A DNA stretch of 64,000 bases from Daucus carota subsp. sativus (taxonomy: Eukaryota > Streptophyta > Magnoliopsida > Apiales > Apiaceae). Location: positions 34,497,598-34,561,597 of the forward strand of contig NC_030385.2 of the NCBI RefSeq assembly GCF_001625215.2, given 5' to 3'. Below the pieces are notes generated by a model. The model saw only the letters and a list, made by a program, of their open reading frames with translations. It ran no database searches and was not told where the DNA came from. The translations under genes and the position numbers were made by a program. Below, piece after piece: positions 21,601 to 33,495 of the stretch (position 1 is the first letter of the stretch; each line of letters opens with the position of its first letter).

Positions 21601-21706
21601 TTTTTTGCGTTTTGGGGGGTTACAACGGTACAACATGGTTCCAATGCGTGGGTTGCCTGCCACGAAGCGCTTGTTTAACGTCGTTAGCTCGACGTGAAGT
21701 CCAGAA

Positions 21707-24700
21707 TTAATCCGATTTCGATTGAAGAATCGTGGTTTGTACCTCACGATTCACATTTCCGCCAAAGTAAGGCTTCAACCGTTGACCATTAACCTTAAAT
21801 GATTCATCCGGTGCTTTGGCATAGATTTCTACCGCACCGTGGGAGAATACCGTCTTGACTGTAAACGGCCCCGACCATCGAGACTTGAGTTTCCCTGGAA
21901 ACAGCTTCAACCGAGAGTTATACAATAGAACCAGTTGTCCTACTACAAAAGATTTTTGTATCAACCGCTGATCATGCAATCTTTTCACCTTCTCTTTGTA
22001 GAGTTTGTTATTTTCATAAGCACGGAGGCGGAACTCTTCCAACTCATTGAGTTGCATCATGCGTTTCTCTCCGGCTAATTGTAAGTCGAAATTCAACTTC
22101 TTTAGTGCCCAATAAGCTTTATGTTCCAATTCTACTGGTAAGTGACAAGCTTTCCCAAACACTAACTGAAATGGAGAAGTACCCAATGGTGTTTTGTAAG
22201 CTGTTCGATAAGCCCAAGCAGCCTCGTCTAATCGCAAGGACCAGTCTTTCCTAGAAGGGTTAACCACCTTCTCTAATATGCGTTTGATCTCTCTGTTAGA
22301 CACTTCAGCTTGACCATTCGTTTGAGGATGATAAGCAGTAGCAACCCGGTGATTGATATTATATCTCGTCATCAAGGCTGTGAATTTCCGATTGCAAAAA
22401 TGAGAGCCTTCATCACTGATAATGACTCTAGGGACTCCGAAACGGGTAAAGATTTGTTTTTGAAGAAATTGCAAGACCACCTTAGCATCATTTGTAGGTA
22501 AGGCTTTCACCTCCACCCATTTAGACACATAATCAACTGCTAATAGAATATACTGGTTGTTGCAAGACGAAACGAAAGGTCCCATAAAGTCAATACCCCA
22601 AACATCAAATATTTCGACTTCCAAAAGCATTTTAAGAGGCATTTCATTCCTCCTAGAAATATTACCTGTACGTTGACATCGATCGCAACCCAACACAAAC
22701 TGATGAGCATCCTTAAACAGAGTTGGCCAGTAAAAACCTGCTTGAAGTACCCTCTTTGCTGTCTTCTCTCCGCTATAATGGCCTCCATAACCAGTGGAAT
22801 GGCACTCGCGCAAAACTCCCTCAACTTCATTATTAGGGATACACCGTCTGAGAATTTGATCGACTCCTTGTTTAAACAAAAAGGGTTCATCCCAAATATA
22901 CCATTTCACATCGTGAAGGAATTTCTTGCGTTGAGCATAAGAGAATTCTGGAGGAATGATCTTACTCACCAGATAATTTACAATGTCAGCAAACCATGGC
23001 TCTTCGGCCTCAGCCCCAAACAACTGTTCATCTGGGAAGAATTCATTAATTAGAATACTGTCGGTAGTTTGTTTGCTATGATCTTCTAGTCGGGATAAAT
23101 GATCCGCTACCTGATTTTCCGTGCCTTTCCTATCTTTAATTTCCACATCAAATTCTTGGAGTAATAGAACCCAACGAATTAGTCTTGGTTTAGAATCCTT
23201 CTTTGAGATGAGATACCGAATGGCTGCATGGTCAGTGTATACCACTACTTTTGTTCCAAGAAGATAAGACCTGAACTTCTCAAAGCTAAAGACAATAGCT
23301 AGAAGTTCTTTTTCTGTAGTGGTGTAATTCAACCGTGCATCATTTAAAGTTTTGCTGGCGTAGTAAATAACATGAAACACATTACTTGTACGCTGGCCCA
23401 GTACAGCTCCTACAGCATAATCACTGGCATCACACATCAATTCGAATGGTTTACTCCAATCAGGTGCAGTGATGATAGGTGCTGATGTCAACTTCTTTTT
23501 CAAAAATTCAAATGCTTCCAAGCACTCATCATCAAATTTGAATGGAATGTCTTTCTCTAACAGATTGCAAAGAGGTTTGGAAATTTTTGAGAAGTCTTTG
23601 ATGAACCTCCGATAGAAACCTGCATGACCAAGGAAGCTTCGGATGCCTTTAACCGAGAGTGGTGGAGGAAGATTTTTAATTGTTTCCACCTTCGCTTTAT
23701 CAACTTCCAGTCCCTTGGCAGATACTTTATGTCCCAATATGATTCCTTCTTGCACCATGAAATGGCATTTTTCCCAATTGAGAATTAGATTAGTTTCCAC
23801 ACATCGCTTAAGAACCATTCTCAGATTTGTGAGGCATTCGTCATAAGATGTTCCGAATACAGAAAAATCGTCCATGAATACCTCCACATTAATGCCAATC
23901 ATCTCTGAGAATATTGCCATCATGCACCTTTGAAAAGTGGCTGGTGCCCCGCATAAGCCAAAAGGTACTCTTCGGAATGCAAATGTACCATAAGGGCATG
24001 TAAAGGTTGTCTTTTCTTGATCCTCCGGAGAAATAGCAATTTGATTATAGCCAGAATACCCATCCAACAGGCAGTAGAATTCGTGACCAGCTAACCTGTC
24101 AAGCATCTGATCAATAAAAGGCAGAGGGAAGTGATCCTTCCTTGTAGCTTTATTCAGTTTTCTGTAGTCCATGCAAATCCTCCAACCAGTGACAGTTCTA
24201 GTTGAGATGAGTTCCCCTTTTTCGTTGGCTACTACTGTCATGCCTCCTTTCTTAGGCACACATTGTACTGGACTCACCCATGAGCTATCTGAAATTGGAT
24301 ATACGATACCTGCATCGAGCCATTTAAGAATCTCTTTCTTTACAACTTCTTTCATGATAGGATTTAACCTTCTCTGTTGTTCCACTGAAGGTTTGCTTCC
24401 TTCTTCAATAAGAATTTTGTGTTGACAAAAGGATGGACTGATTCCCTTTATATCAGCTATAGTCCAACCAATTGCTGTTTTGAATTCCCTTAGCACCCTC
24501 AAAAGTTTTTCCTCTTCCTCACCTGACAAGTTAGCTGCAATAATAACAGGAAGAGTAGAACCTTCACCAAGAAAAGCATACCTCAAATGATCCGGTAGCG
24601 GTTTAAGTTCCAGTTTAGGTGCTTCGATCACTGATGGTTGTAGTGGTTTATGATCTTCCTTTTGTTCCTCCAGGCCAAGAGATTCGACAGGTGGTTCAAA

Positions 24701-25870
24701 ATTCCTTCGCCAAGGTGATGAGTTAAGATGATGGAGTTCTTCCAATTCTTCTTCACTGTCCAATTCCTCATCATTTGTAAGGATTGCTTCCAATACATCA
24801 TTCTGTAAAACCCGCTGGCTGTTGGCTTCTGCCGTAGTATCAAGTACATCCATACTGAAACAAGATTCCTCATCAGTTGGTAATTTCATTGCATTGAATA
24901 CGTTGAACGTGACCGTCTGATCTTGTATTCTCATTGTAAGTTCCCCTTTTTGGACATCGATCAATGTTTGCCCGGTGGCTAAAAAGGGTCTACCCAAGAT
25001 GATATGAATTCTTTTGTCTTCTTCAAAATCAAGAATCACGAAGTCGGCTGGAAATATTAATTTATCAACCTTGACCAGCACATCTTCAATAATACCCCTC
25101 GGATATGTGATCGAACGATCAGCCAGCTGTAAAGACATGTTTGTTGGCTTGAGCTCTGGCAGGCCAAGTTGTGTGAAGATAGATAGAGGCATCAGATTGA
25201 TGCTAGCTCCCAAGTCGCACAGACATTTATCAAAAGAGAACTTCCCAATAGTGCAAGGGATAGTAAAGCTTCCCGGGTCTTTCAGCTTAGGTGGTAATTT
25301 TTGTTGAAGCACAGCACTACATTCCTCCGTTAAAGCTACTGTCTCTAACTCTTCGAGCTTTAGCTTTTTTGAAAGAATACCCTTCATGAACTTGGCATAG
25401 CTAGGCATTTGCTCGAGTGCTTCAGCAAAAGGAATGTTGATGTGAAGCTTTTTGAAAACTTCAAGGAATTTACCAAATTGCTTATCCAGCTGCTGTTTTT
25501 TTAACCTCCTAGGAAACGGAGGTGGTGGATATAATGGCTTTGACACTGGAGCAGCTGCAGGGATAGCCCTATCCAATTCAACATTAGGTCTTATGCCCAT
25601 TGTATTCGAAGGGAGTTCTGCTGGAATTTCTTGCGGTTCATCATCCTGATCTTGTACCAATGTTGAGGTTGGCCCTGTTGTAGTTTTTCCAGATCTCAGC
25701 GTAATGGATTGGACTTGCTCTTTAGGTTCCCTTTTACCTGGTACCTCTGTATCACTAGGGAGATTCCCCTGTGGTCTGCTTAATAAAGCATTAGCTAACT
25801 GACCGACTTGTGTCTCCAAAGCTTTTAAAGTTACTGCCTGACTCTTGTACATGAGTCTTAGTTCTTCCAT
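21707..25870 (-). CDS. Athila pol polyprotein (fossil element part)
   Basis: An open stretch of 1387 codons. In order it holds an aspartic protease ([13 protein letters not shown]), reverse transcriptase ([30 protein letters not shown]), RNase H ([15 protein letters not shown]), a zinc-binding integrase N-terminus, the integrase core ([23 protein letters not shown]) and a C-terminal tail. No chromodomain is seen, as expected for Athila/Tat clades. The protein copies the element RNA and inserts the cDNA. Confidence 0.92.
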   Translation of the reverse strand: MEELRLMYKSQAVTLKALETQVGQLANALLSRPQGNLPSDTEVPGKREPKEQVQSITLRSGKTTTGPTSTLVQDQDDEPQEIPAELPSNTMGIRPNVELDRAIPAAAPVSKPLYPPPPFPRRLKKQQLDKQFGKFLEVFKKLHINIPFAEALEQMPSYAKFMKGILSKKLKLEELETVALTEECSAVLQQKLPPKLKDPGSFTIPCTIGKFSFDKCLCDLGASINLMPLSIFTQLGLPELKPTNMSLQLADRSITYPRGIIEDVLVKVDKLIFPADFVILDFEEDKRIHIILGRPFLATGQTLIDVQKGELTMRIQDQTVTFNVFNAMKLPTDEESCFSMDVLDTTAEANSQRVLQNDVLEAILTNDEELDSEEELEELHHLNSSPWRRNFEPPVESLGLEEQKEDHKPLQPSVIEAPKLELKPLPDHLRYAFLGEGSTLPVIIAANLSGEEEEKLLRVLREFKTAIGWTIADIKGISPSFCQHKILIEEGSKPSVEQQRRLNPIMKEVVKKEILKWLDAGIVYPISDSSWVSPVQCVPKKGGMTVVANEKGELISTRTVTGWRICMDYRKLNKATRKDHFPLPFIDQMLDRLAGHEFYCLLDGYSGYNQIAISPEDQEKTTFTCPYGTFAFRRVPFGLCGAPATFQRCMMAIFSEMIGINVEVFMDDFSVFGTSYDECLTNLRMVLKRCVETNLILNWEKCHFMVQEGIILGHKVSAKGLEVDKAKVETIKNLPPPLSVKGIRSFLGHAGFYRRFIKDFSKISKPLCNLLEKDIPFKFDDECLEAFEFLKKKLTSAPIITAPDWSKPFELMCDASDYAVGAVLGQRTSNVFHVIYYASKTLNDARLNYTTTEKELLAIVFSFEKFRSYLLGTKVVVYTDHAAIRYLISKKDSKPRLIRWVLLLQEFDVEIKDRKGTENQVADHLSRLEDHSKQTTDSILINEFFPDEQLFGAEAEEPWFADIVNYLVSKIIPPEFSYAQRKKFLHDVKWYIWDEPFLFKQGVDQILRRCIPNNEVEGVLRECHSTGYGGHYSGEKTAKRVLQAGFYWPTLFKDAHQFVLGCDRCQRTGNISRRNEMPLKMLLEVEIFDVWGIDFMGPFVSSCNNQYILLAVDYVSKWVEVKALPTNDAKVVLQFLQKQIFTRFGVPRVIISDEGSHFCNRKFTALMTRYNINHRVATAYHPQTNGQAEVSNREIKRILEKVVNPSRKDWSLRLDEAAWAYRTAYKTPLGTSPFQLVFGKACHLPVELEHKAYWALKKLNFDLQLAGEKRMMQLNELEEFRLRAYENNKLYKEKVKRLHDQRLIQKSFVVGQLVLLYNSRLKLFPGKLKSRWSGPFTVKTVFSHGAVEIYAKAPDESFKVNGQRLKPYFGGNVNREVQTTILQSKSD

Positions 25871-25981
25871 GTCAGACCTTTCGTTAGCTGATTGTCCATG
25901 ATTCTGAAATCCCGGAGGGTGATATGGTTGTTTAGGTGCATACTGTTGTGAAGTTCCAGCCTGACTATATTGTTTAGGTCC

Positions 25982-27043
25982 CTATTGAAATCCTTGTTGA
26001 GGCTGATTATAACCCTGATTATTACTCCAGCTTAAATTCGGATGATTTCGGTTGTTAGGATGATAAGTAGCTGGAGCAGGCTGTTGACCTCTCTGAAAGT
26101 TGCTCACAAATTGTGCTGATTTACTAGAAATGGCACACTGATCAGTAGAGTGAGTACCAGCACATAACTCGCAAATTGAGATCGGTTGTTGAATTCCTTG
26201 GTGAGCCAGAGAATCGACTTTCATCGTGAGAGCCTTAAGTTGAGCAGCAATAGCTGTAGACGTGTCAAGCTCAAGAACTCCGGCTACCTTCCCTTGAGTA
26301 AGTCTTTGAGTAGGGTTTTGATATTCATTAGCAGCCATCATTTCAATAAGATCATAAGCTTCTTCATAACTTTTAGCCCATAGCGCACCTCCAGAAGCAG
26401 CATCAAGCATAGGTCTGGATTGAGGTCCAAGACCATTATAGAAACAGTTTATTTGCATCCAATCCGGCATGCCATGATGGGGACACTTCCTTAGCATCTC
26501 CTTATATCGCTCCCAGGCTTCACAGAATGTTTCTCCTGATTGTTGAGAGAATTGAGATAGAGCATTTCGTAGTGCAGCAGTCTTTGCCATGGGGAAGAAT
26601 TTAGTGAGAAATTTCTGAGCTAGATCTTCCCATGTAGTAATAGAACCAGATGGTAGAGAATGCAACCATCCCTTAGCCTTATCTCTCAGTGAAAATGGGA
26701 AAAGCCTTAGCTTCACAGCATCATCAGAGACTTCATTAAATTTGAAAGTGTCACAGATCTCTATAAAATTACGTATATGCATATTAGGGTCTTCAGTAGG
26801 AGAACCCCCATACTGTACCGAGTTCTGGACCATTTGAATAGTTCCTGGTTTGATTTCAAAGGCTTTGGCTGCGATTGCAGGCCTGACAATGCTTGACTGG
26901 ATATCATCGATCTTTGGCATAGAGAAATCCTTCAATGCCTTACTGTCTGGTTGTGCTTCAGGTTCCGTCATTGTTTCAGAATCAGAAGAAGAAGAAGAAG
27001 ATGAATCAATTGCTTTCTTACGGGTTTGAGAACGTGTTAGCAT
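25982..27043 (-). CDS. Athila gag (fossil element part)
   Basis: An open stretch of 353 codons beginning MLTRSQTRKKAID. It includes the retrotransposon gag domain (KGWLHSLPSGSITTWEDLAQ, then FPMAKTAALRNALSQF) and a short cysteine-containing segment (CELCAGTHSTDQC) that acts as the nucleic-acid-binding knuckle in this clade. It lies upstream of pol in the usual order. Confidence 0.88.
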   Translation of the reverse strand: MLTRSQTRKKAIDSSSSSSSDSETMTEPEAQPDSKALKDFSMPKIDDIQSSIVRPAIAAKAFEIKPGTIQMVQNSVQYGGSPTEDPNMHIRNFIEICDTFKFNEVSDDAVKLRLFPFSLRDKAKGWLHSLPSGSITTWEDLAQKFLTKFFPMAKTAALRNALSQFSQQSGETFCEAWERYKEMLRKCPHHGMPDWMQINCFYNGLGPQSRPMLDAASGGALWAKSYEEAYDLIEMMAANEYQNPTQRLTQGKVAGVLELDTSTAIAAQLKALTMKVDSLAHQGIQQPISICELCAGTHSTDQCAISSKSAQFVSNFQRGQQPAPATYHPNNRNHPNLSWSNNQGYNQPQQGFQ

Positions 27044-27159
27044 AAACGCAACCCAAGTACCTGAAATAAAGAAAAGAAGAAAAGTGAGAAGAGAATAGAA
27101 TCCTAGTCAGTGAATTTTAATGCACACTGATGACAAGTACATAAACTAATTAATTAACA

Positions 27160-27188
27160 CCGAGTCCCCGGCAGCGGCGCCAAAAACT
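27160..27188 (-). other. Primer binding site of the Athila element
   Basis: On the minus strand TTTTTGGCGCCGCTGCCGGG follows the 5' LTR within a few bases. TGGCGCCG(T/C)TGCCGGGGA is the PBS usual in Athila elements, commonly assigned to tRNA-Asp. Confidence 0.8.
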
Positions 27189-28732
27189 TGTTCGCAAAAA
27201 TCTACACGCAAGCGCACGTGATCATAAGTAATATATTTGTTCGTTCCCACAGAGACTGGTGAATTAAGAATACGCACCTATGCAACAATGTATGATCAAT
27301 TTTCACTGCCAAGACAATTAACAAGGATGGGTTCTTTTATACTAATAACTAATTTACTAATCAAAATCAGAATAGGAAAACTCATGGGATTCTAACTTCA
27401 TTATCGAATTCGTCTAGAATTGAAATTACTGATTAACATGCGACTGTTGATCCTAATCAGACAACACGAAAGTAATACATGCCAACTCTCGTTGCACACA
27501 TATCATACCAATCAAAATCCACAATTAAGATAGAATTCTCATGGACACCAACAAAGCTCAGACCCTATATCTCTATAGCGGTAGTGTAAGCAGAGAGCTT
27601 TAATAACAAGTCGTCTATCGTGATTACACAGGGTGATAAAAATAGTTCAAGTCTACCACAAATTATGTTTCATTCACATAATCCTATGTTTACATGGCAT
27701 AGTTCTAAATTCAATCATCCACTCTCGCTTCAGAAGGAATTAACAAACAACTTAGAAGTTAGCTACGTTCCTAAGAAGAATAAGCACGGCTCATGCAAAG
27801 AAATCAACGTACGTCACAAAATCAAGTGATTAATATTCTTAACTAGACTACATCGATAAGTCCATTAGAATCCCATGAAGGCGGTTAGTTCATAATCGAA
27901 CTAATCGACATCATGGGTTCTAGTGAAAACATGATAAATAAACTACGAGAATTAAACGGAATAAAAGTACTTGAATTAATAATAAAGAACACAACGTTAC
28001 AGATTTGATGTTCACGATCTCGCTCGAAACTGTCACTTCCTCGCTAAGAACGATCCAATACAAAACTGATAATGTGCTTGATTACAAGAGAAAATCTGAA
28101 TAATCTATAATCCGATATTCTACGATACATAAAACTACTACGAGGCTAGGGTTTTACACATGAGAAAATAAAGTGCATTGACAAAGTCAACCGGGCCTCG
28201 ACCGCTGCTAAAATCCATCAGAAAAGCTTCAAAATTCGGCCCGGGACACTTCTGCTGGGCGTGGCCGCGCTAAACTAGCGCAGGCGCGCTAGTGGTCCCA
28301 GTGGATAGCGTGGGCGCGCTAACAACTAGCGCGGGCGCGCTACTGTCTGGGACTGGCAGCCTGTTTCTCCGTTTTTCAGCTCGTTCTCGCGTGCATGCCC
28401 TTCCTCGCTCTAGTACCACTTCCGTAGGTGATCACGGTTGCATTTAGCACATGCAACAAGCCCTTTAAACCCCTAGATAGCTCTAGTGGACGAGTGTGTT
28501 CTCGTGAGGGTTTGTAGAAGATGTACCCACAAAATCCCAAGTCGTGATGAATCCACAATTCTCTATTCTTGCAAATAATGCACCAAAAACAACCTAAGAT
28601 GATAGAATATCACTTCATCACCTCAACTCGTGACCTGCACAGAAAAACAATAAAAACACATCAAAAGACACAAAACACTTAAGTACAACCAACCAATTTA
28701 AGTGGAAATGAAGGCCTATAAGTGTGTATAAA
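27189..28732 (-). repeat. 5' LTR of the Athila-type element
   Basis: About 1544 bp. It matches 17155-18680 closely, with one extra block of about 30 bp that carries a third AGCGTGGGCGCGCT-type near-palindrome (about 28305-28320). Confidence 0.9.
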
Positions 28733-29681
28733 TGATATTATATTTGGATCTACTAATGATTCTTTGTGTAAGTGGTTTTCAAAGTGCATGCATAGTGAGT
28801 TTGACATGAGCATGATGGGAGAGCTCAATTATTTCTTGGGACTCCAAATTAAGCAAACTCCAGAAGGAATTTATGTGCATCAATCCAAGTATATCAAGAA
28901 TCTACTCAAAAGATTTGGATATGAGAATATCAAGGCGAAATCAACACCTATGAGCGTTGTCAGCAAGCTGACAGCAGATGAGCAAGGTAAAGATGTTGAT
29001 GTTCGAATGTATAGAGGTATGATTGGTAGTTTACTTTATCTTACAGCCTCTAGACCTGATATTATGTACAGTGTTTGTGTTTGTGCTAGATTTCAAGCAA
29101 AACCAAAGGATTCTCACTTACAAGCTGTTAAAAGAATATTTAAATATTTAAGTGGAACCATTACTTTGGGCTTATTCTATCCTATCACAAATGCTTTTGA
29201 TCTTGTTGGGTATAGTGATGCAGATTATGCAGGTAGTCAAACTGATAGAAAAAGTACAAGTGGTGTTTGTGCATTTTTGGGTCAAAGCTTAGTTTCTTGG
29301 TTAAGCAAGAAGCAAACTTCAGTTGCTCTATCTACGGCTGAGGGGGAGTATTTAGCAGCTGGTAGCTGTTGCTCTCAAATGCTATGGATGAGACAACAAT
29401 TGAAGGACTTTGGAATCAAGTGCAAGCAAACTCCTATCTTTTGTGACAACACAAGTACAATCAACATTTCAGAAAATCCAGTTAATCATTCGAGGACAAA
29501 GCATATTGATGTTAGACATCATTTTCTGAGAGATAATGTTGCAAAGGGTGCTGTCAAGCTAATTTTTATGGCTACAGCAGATCAGCTAGCTGACATCTTC
29601 ACAGAGCCTTTACCTGAAGAACGTTATGTCGTGCTGAGAAGGGAATTGGGTATGTGTGATGTGCAGTCAGCAGGATCTTAA
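28733..29681 (+). other. SIRE pol region right of the Athila insertion (end of RT, RNase H)
   Basis: It resumes in the RT active-site region (DIIFGSTNDSL), continues through YFLGLQIKQT, and then the Copia RNase H (SDADYAGSQTDRKSTSG, STAEGEYLAAGSC, KHIDVRHHFLRD, ADIFTEPLPEERY). It is part of the broken SIRE element. The stretch 29682-29973 is AT-rich linker. Confidence 0.88.
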
Positions 29682-29973
29682 ACATGGTCCGGGTACTATC
29701 AGCTTACTCCTAGCATTTTATATAATTTTTATTTATTTTGCATGCCGGTCAGTTTAAGTGTTAAATTGATATATGTGTACATAAATGATATTAACGTTAT
29801 GTGCTTAGACTGATGAATTTTTGTGTTGAATTTTGATACGTGACTTTGTGCTTATCTGTGTAATTTATGATAAGTTTAAAATTCAAATTAGTTACACTGA
29901 GTATATATATAGGTGTGATAAGTGATAAGTGGTTATTAGATGTTTTAAAGTGTTCGGGAGCTAAAAGATTAAC

Positions 29974-31602
29974 ATGAATTATTTTAGGAGTTTTACTTCG
30001 TTTAATTTTATTCCTAAAACTACTCCCCTGATAATTGTTAAAAGAGTTTTAAAATCTCTACTCACTCCACACCTCTTCAACTACATATACAACCCTCCTC
30101 GAGACGCTAGGGTTTTATCGCTACTTCTCCGAAAACTCTTCGTACTCACCATAGCCTCAATCGGTCTCCGTGTCGCAATGAGGAAAAAGACGAGAGCGAA
30201 CGTCAAAGCCCACACCCCACAGCCCTCTTCGATTTCCCAAAAGAGAAAGCTAATTGATGAGGATGATGATGAGTTGGTCACTGTGGACAGCGGTGATGAG
30301 TTGTCTGGGGTCAATCGCGGTGATACTGGAGTTGAATCGGGTCAGAAGAAGGTCAAATCGGAAGTTCTTGCTGTTCGCGGACCCACCGGTCGGAAAGTTA
30401 TCTTGGGTAAGCCTATTTCCGGCAAAACTTTCTTTACTTGTGGCATTGTCAAGTTGTTTGAGGATCTAGGGTTTCAATCTTTCTTAGTTGATCTGCCTAA
30501 AACTTGTTATCCAGCTTTAGTGCGTGAGTTTTATGCAAACCTTCAACTGGTTGGGTCAGATCAATATGTGTCGTTTGTCTCGGATGTCAAGATCTGTTTG
30601 TCGTCTATGTTTTTGGGTGCGATCTTGAAAATACCACCATCTACTGTGTCTATACACACTAAAAGAGGACCTAAGGATATTGAGGGTTTCTCTCACAAAG
30701 ATCAGTTGAAATTAATCACTGGGTCTGAAAATGTTTCTGAGAATGCGTTTCCTTCGACTACTCAACTACTTCCCCTTGCACAAGCTTTGTTTAAGCTGTC
30801 TATTGAGAATGTCAGTCCTAGACTTGGTACTAGGTCTAATTTATCTTCGCAAGATATTGTGGTTGTTTCGATGATAATGGCTGGTAGGAAATTTGATCTA
30901 CCTGATTTGATTCTGAAAAATATGATGGATTCTGTGGAGGGTAAGTCTTCTGGTGGCTTACCTTATGGTTTGTTGTTGACAAGAGTGTTTGAATGGTTTG
31001 GAGTGTCATTTGTTGATGAGGACACTGTAACTGCTAAGGAATTTCTTGATATGAAATTCTTAACTCAATCAAGTCTGAAGCTGGATAAGGATGGGAATCT
31101 GGTTGTGGTTGAGGTTCCTCCACCTCCACCTCCATCACAATCTGTCAATGTGGTTGATCTGGGAATCTCTGCTCAAGAGATTCATGACTATATGGAAGAG
31201 ATTCGTTCTAATCACAAGCAGCTGGTAGATGGTCAAAAGCAGCTCTCTGAATAGATGGAAGAATTGTCCAACCAGTATCAATTCTGGAAGGATATTGTGT
31301 TTGGTGGAAAAACTGGGAACTCTCCGGAAAAATGCAGCTCCGGGAGTATTGCTTATGAGCTTCGCAAGCGTATGTTCAGTTCTGGGGGTTCGTCTGATGT
31401 CAAGTTCACCTTCACTTCAGAAGATGATGCCACAGATAGCCCAAGGCCAAGGACAGCTTTGGATGCATTGAAGGAAGCTGCTGGAACTGATTCCAAGTAT
31501 GCTGATGCTGGGAATGCGCTGCTGGCTGAAAATCTTATTGCTGCTGAGCTTGCCAAGAAATTTGCGGCGGAGAAGGATGATCAGGACAAGGCTGGAACTT
31601 GA
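29974..31602 (+). other. SIRE third (env-like) region
   Basis: Coding-like sequence follows RNase H. A basic N-terminal part (MRKKTRANVKAHTP) leads to a domain with CYPALVREFYANLQLVGSDQ, which resembles the block AIIREFYAN in the third ORF of the nested Athila element, then a proline run (VPPPPPPSQSVNVVD) and a helical tail. SIRE elements are known for such a third gene. Whether it ever encoded an envelope is doubtful; the domain is better described as plant-transposon-protein type. The element is broken. Confidence 0.7.
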
Positions 31603-32034
31603 TTTTCTCAACCTTTTTAATGATTAAGGGGGAGGAAATTAGGAAAATAAGACTTTACTTAAGTTTGTGTTTATCTTCTTAAGTACTTTATTGGCCCTAA
31701 GTTTCATTTGCTTGCTTGCTTTAAGCTCTAAGACTAAGTTTTTGTGTTGGTTTGTTTGGATTTGAATTTGGTGATCTCAGGTGGTTTATCCTGAGTTAAG
31801 TTGTTTAAGTTGTTTTGTTGGATAATATTTGTGGATACCAGGTGGTTTATCCTGGTTAGGATAAATATCTAAGCAATTTGGTTTAATTAATTGTTTCTGT
31901 GTTAGTTAAATTTTACATATCTGTGAAATAGATTCTCTGTGATAATTGTGAAAGTTTAGTGATATTAGATTGCTATATTTAAGGGGAGTTTATTACTTTT
32001 CCTAATATAGTGTAATCATCAAAAAGGGGGAGAT
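31603..32034 (+). other. 3' noncoding region and polypurine tract of the SIRE element
   Basis: AT-rich, with a repeated phrase CAGGTGGTTTATCCTG (about 31780 and 31840). It ends in the purine tract AAAAAGGGGGAGA directly before the 3' LTR. Confidence 0.75.
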
Positions 32035-33238
32035 TGATACTCTCAAGGTTTTGATGATAACACTAACAGCAAGCTAATAACATGAAACTGATATGTGTAA
32101 GCATGCTATCAAAGGTTGTTTATGCGGACTAACAGTATTTCAGGATGTTAGCATGATTATAGCTGTCAGCAAGCTTACAGGATGATTTACAAGCTATCAG
32201 CATGCTTACAGCGTGAACAGAGAAACAATCGGATAAAGATCAAAGTCTATTTTCATGGAGATTTAATAGGAAACGACTTTGTAAGGATTCTAATATTTGT
32301 ATATATCTTATATAAATATTAGAGCTCGGTTTTATAAAGAGTTTTTCATTCCAAAAACGTTTTCCTAACATATAGGAGATTTTATCTCAAAAGAATCTTA
32401 TCTTTAACAAACTCCTATTTTGTTTCAAACGGGTTTTATTTTAAATACTTTACTGAGATGATTTCAAACGTGATTTATCTTTTACTCAGTAAACTTATGT
32501 CATCCAAACGTTCATTATTCAAATCAAATTTAAACGTGAGGTTGTTACCAAGATCGTTGGAAATTTGTTGGATTATGACCGTTGGTATGATGTATATAAA
32601 TTTGTGTGTGCTTTCATTTTTCGGTAGAGAAAAAGGAGAACACACCAAGCTTTCTGAAATACAACTCTTTACATTGCTAAATCTTTTATTGAGCTCTAGT
32701 GCTTATATTCGTATATATATCTATACTGAGAGTTCATAGTTTCGGTTGTATTACACTTATTCATTGTATTGTTCAAGGTGTAATGTTTTGTTGCTGTGTA
32801 TCCAGCTTGTGAAACAAGGGAACAAGGGAACTAGTTAGCTAGAAGAGTATACTTGGGAAGTATAGGTCTTGGTAGGCTTTTGGTTCGTGGTTCAGGGGTT
32901 TCAGCAGGCTGATAACAGGAACAAGGGAGAAAGGGAGTTATATTATTGAATCTTGTAATCGTTGATATTTCTTGATTAATAATATAATCTCTTACCAGTT
33001 GGTAGGGGACCAGGACGTAGACCATTAGGGTTAGGGGTCGAACCTGGCTAAAATTCTTGGTGTTGCTAGCATACTGCTTTACATTATCTGCATTGCATTT
33101 ATCTTATTAGCAGGCTAACTGTTTACTCTGAAAATTAACAGCAGGCTGTCATTGACAGATTAATTATTCGATAACTTATAAAAATCGGGTATATTAGCCA
33201 TAACACCTATTCACCCCCCCTCTAGGTGTGAAATTTCA
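32035..33238 (+). repeat. 3' LTR of the SIRE-type element
   Basis: 1204 bp, TGATACTCTCAAGG to GTGAAATTTCA, followed by target duplication TCCAT. It contains CAGCAAGCT at 32067 and 32167. Confidence 0.92.
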
Positions 33239-33382
33239 TCCATAATCTGTAATCATCACGGGCTCGGACCGTTCCACCACACCCCTACACGGGAAAACCA
33301 AGCTCTTAGAATGGACAACTTATAATCTGCTTCCTTGTCTGGGCTGGCGGAATTGGTGGCTCAAATCTCAGCATCTTTATGG

Positions 33383-33495
33383 TCATCCATGTTTGAGGGG
33401 AAGTACAGCATCCCTGATCCCTTCTTGCATAGCCCAATAGGCGGCATGATACTTTCGATCATAAGGTACAGGCCGCCTATCAATAAATGGTTCCC
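33383..33495 (-). pseudogene. Orphan 3' exon of an unidentified gene
   Basis: On the minus strand an acceptor CCTGTGGCAG is followed by an open 113-bp stretch reading EPFIDRRPVPYDRKYHAAYW, then AMQEGIRDAVLPLKHG and a stop at 33383-33385. The splice signal, phase and protein-like composition suggest a real terminal exon. I do not recognise the protein and found no convincing preceding exon to the right. It lies in the unrelated DNA between the SIRE element and the next SAP unit, and may be a relic. Confidence 0.4.

Larger units (their letters stand above)
17155..28732 (-). mobile_element. Athila-type Ty3/Gypsy retrotransposon nested in the SIRE element
   Basis: It lies in the opposite orientation to its host. 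The LTRs are 27189-28732 (5') and 17155-18680 (3'). Read on the minus strand, the 3' LTR begins TGATAAGTGG and both LTRs end GCGAACA; the outermost few bases of the right-hand LTR are not clear, so that end is approximate and no clean target duplication is seen. The order is PBS, gag, pol (protease, RT, RNase H, integrase), a third ORF, a long noncoding stretch and the polypurine tract. A third ORF after integrase, LTRs of about 1.5 kb and the TGGCGCCG-type PBS are Athila characters. By eye the LTRs differ at about nine positions plus one indel of about 30 bp in 1.5 kb. It looks largely whole and must be younger than the SIRE insertion. Confidence 0.9.
11633..33238 (+). mobile_element. SIRE/Maximus-type Ty1/Copia retrotransposon, broken, hosting a nested Athila
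   Basis: LTRs at 11633-12827 and 32035-33238 begin TGATACTC and end AAATTTCA, with the 5-bp target duplication TCCAT at 11628-11632 and 33239-33243. A primer binding site TGGTATCAGAGC (initiator Met tRNA) follows the left LTR and a purine tract (AAAAAGGGGGAGA) precedes the right one. Order: gag, protease/integrase/RT/RNase H, then a third env-like region, which is diagnostic of the SIRE lineage. The element is a fossil. Its pol is broken (a handful of breaks) and an 11.6-kb Athila element lies within the RT region. By eye the LTRs differ at about eight sites plus one small rearranged patch over 1.2 kb, so the insertion is fairly young, under roughly a million years at usual plant rates. Confidence 0.93.

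Noticed and set aside
29974-31602. True retroviral envelope gene in the SIRE element
   Set aside because: No signal peptide, cleavage site or membrane anchor is visible, and the region resembles the plant-transposon-protein domain instead.
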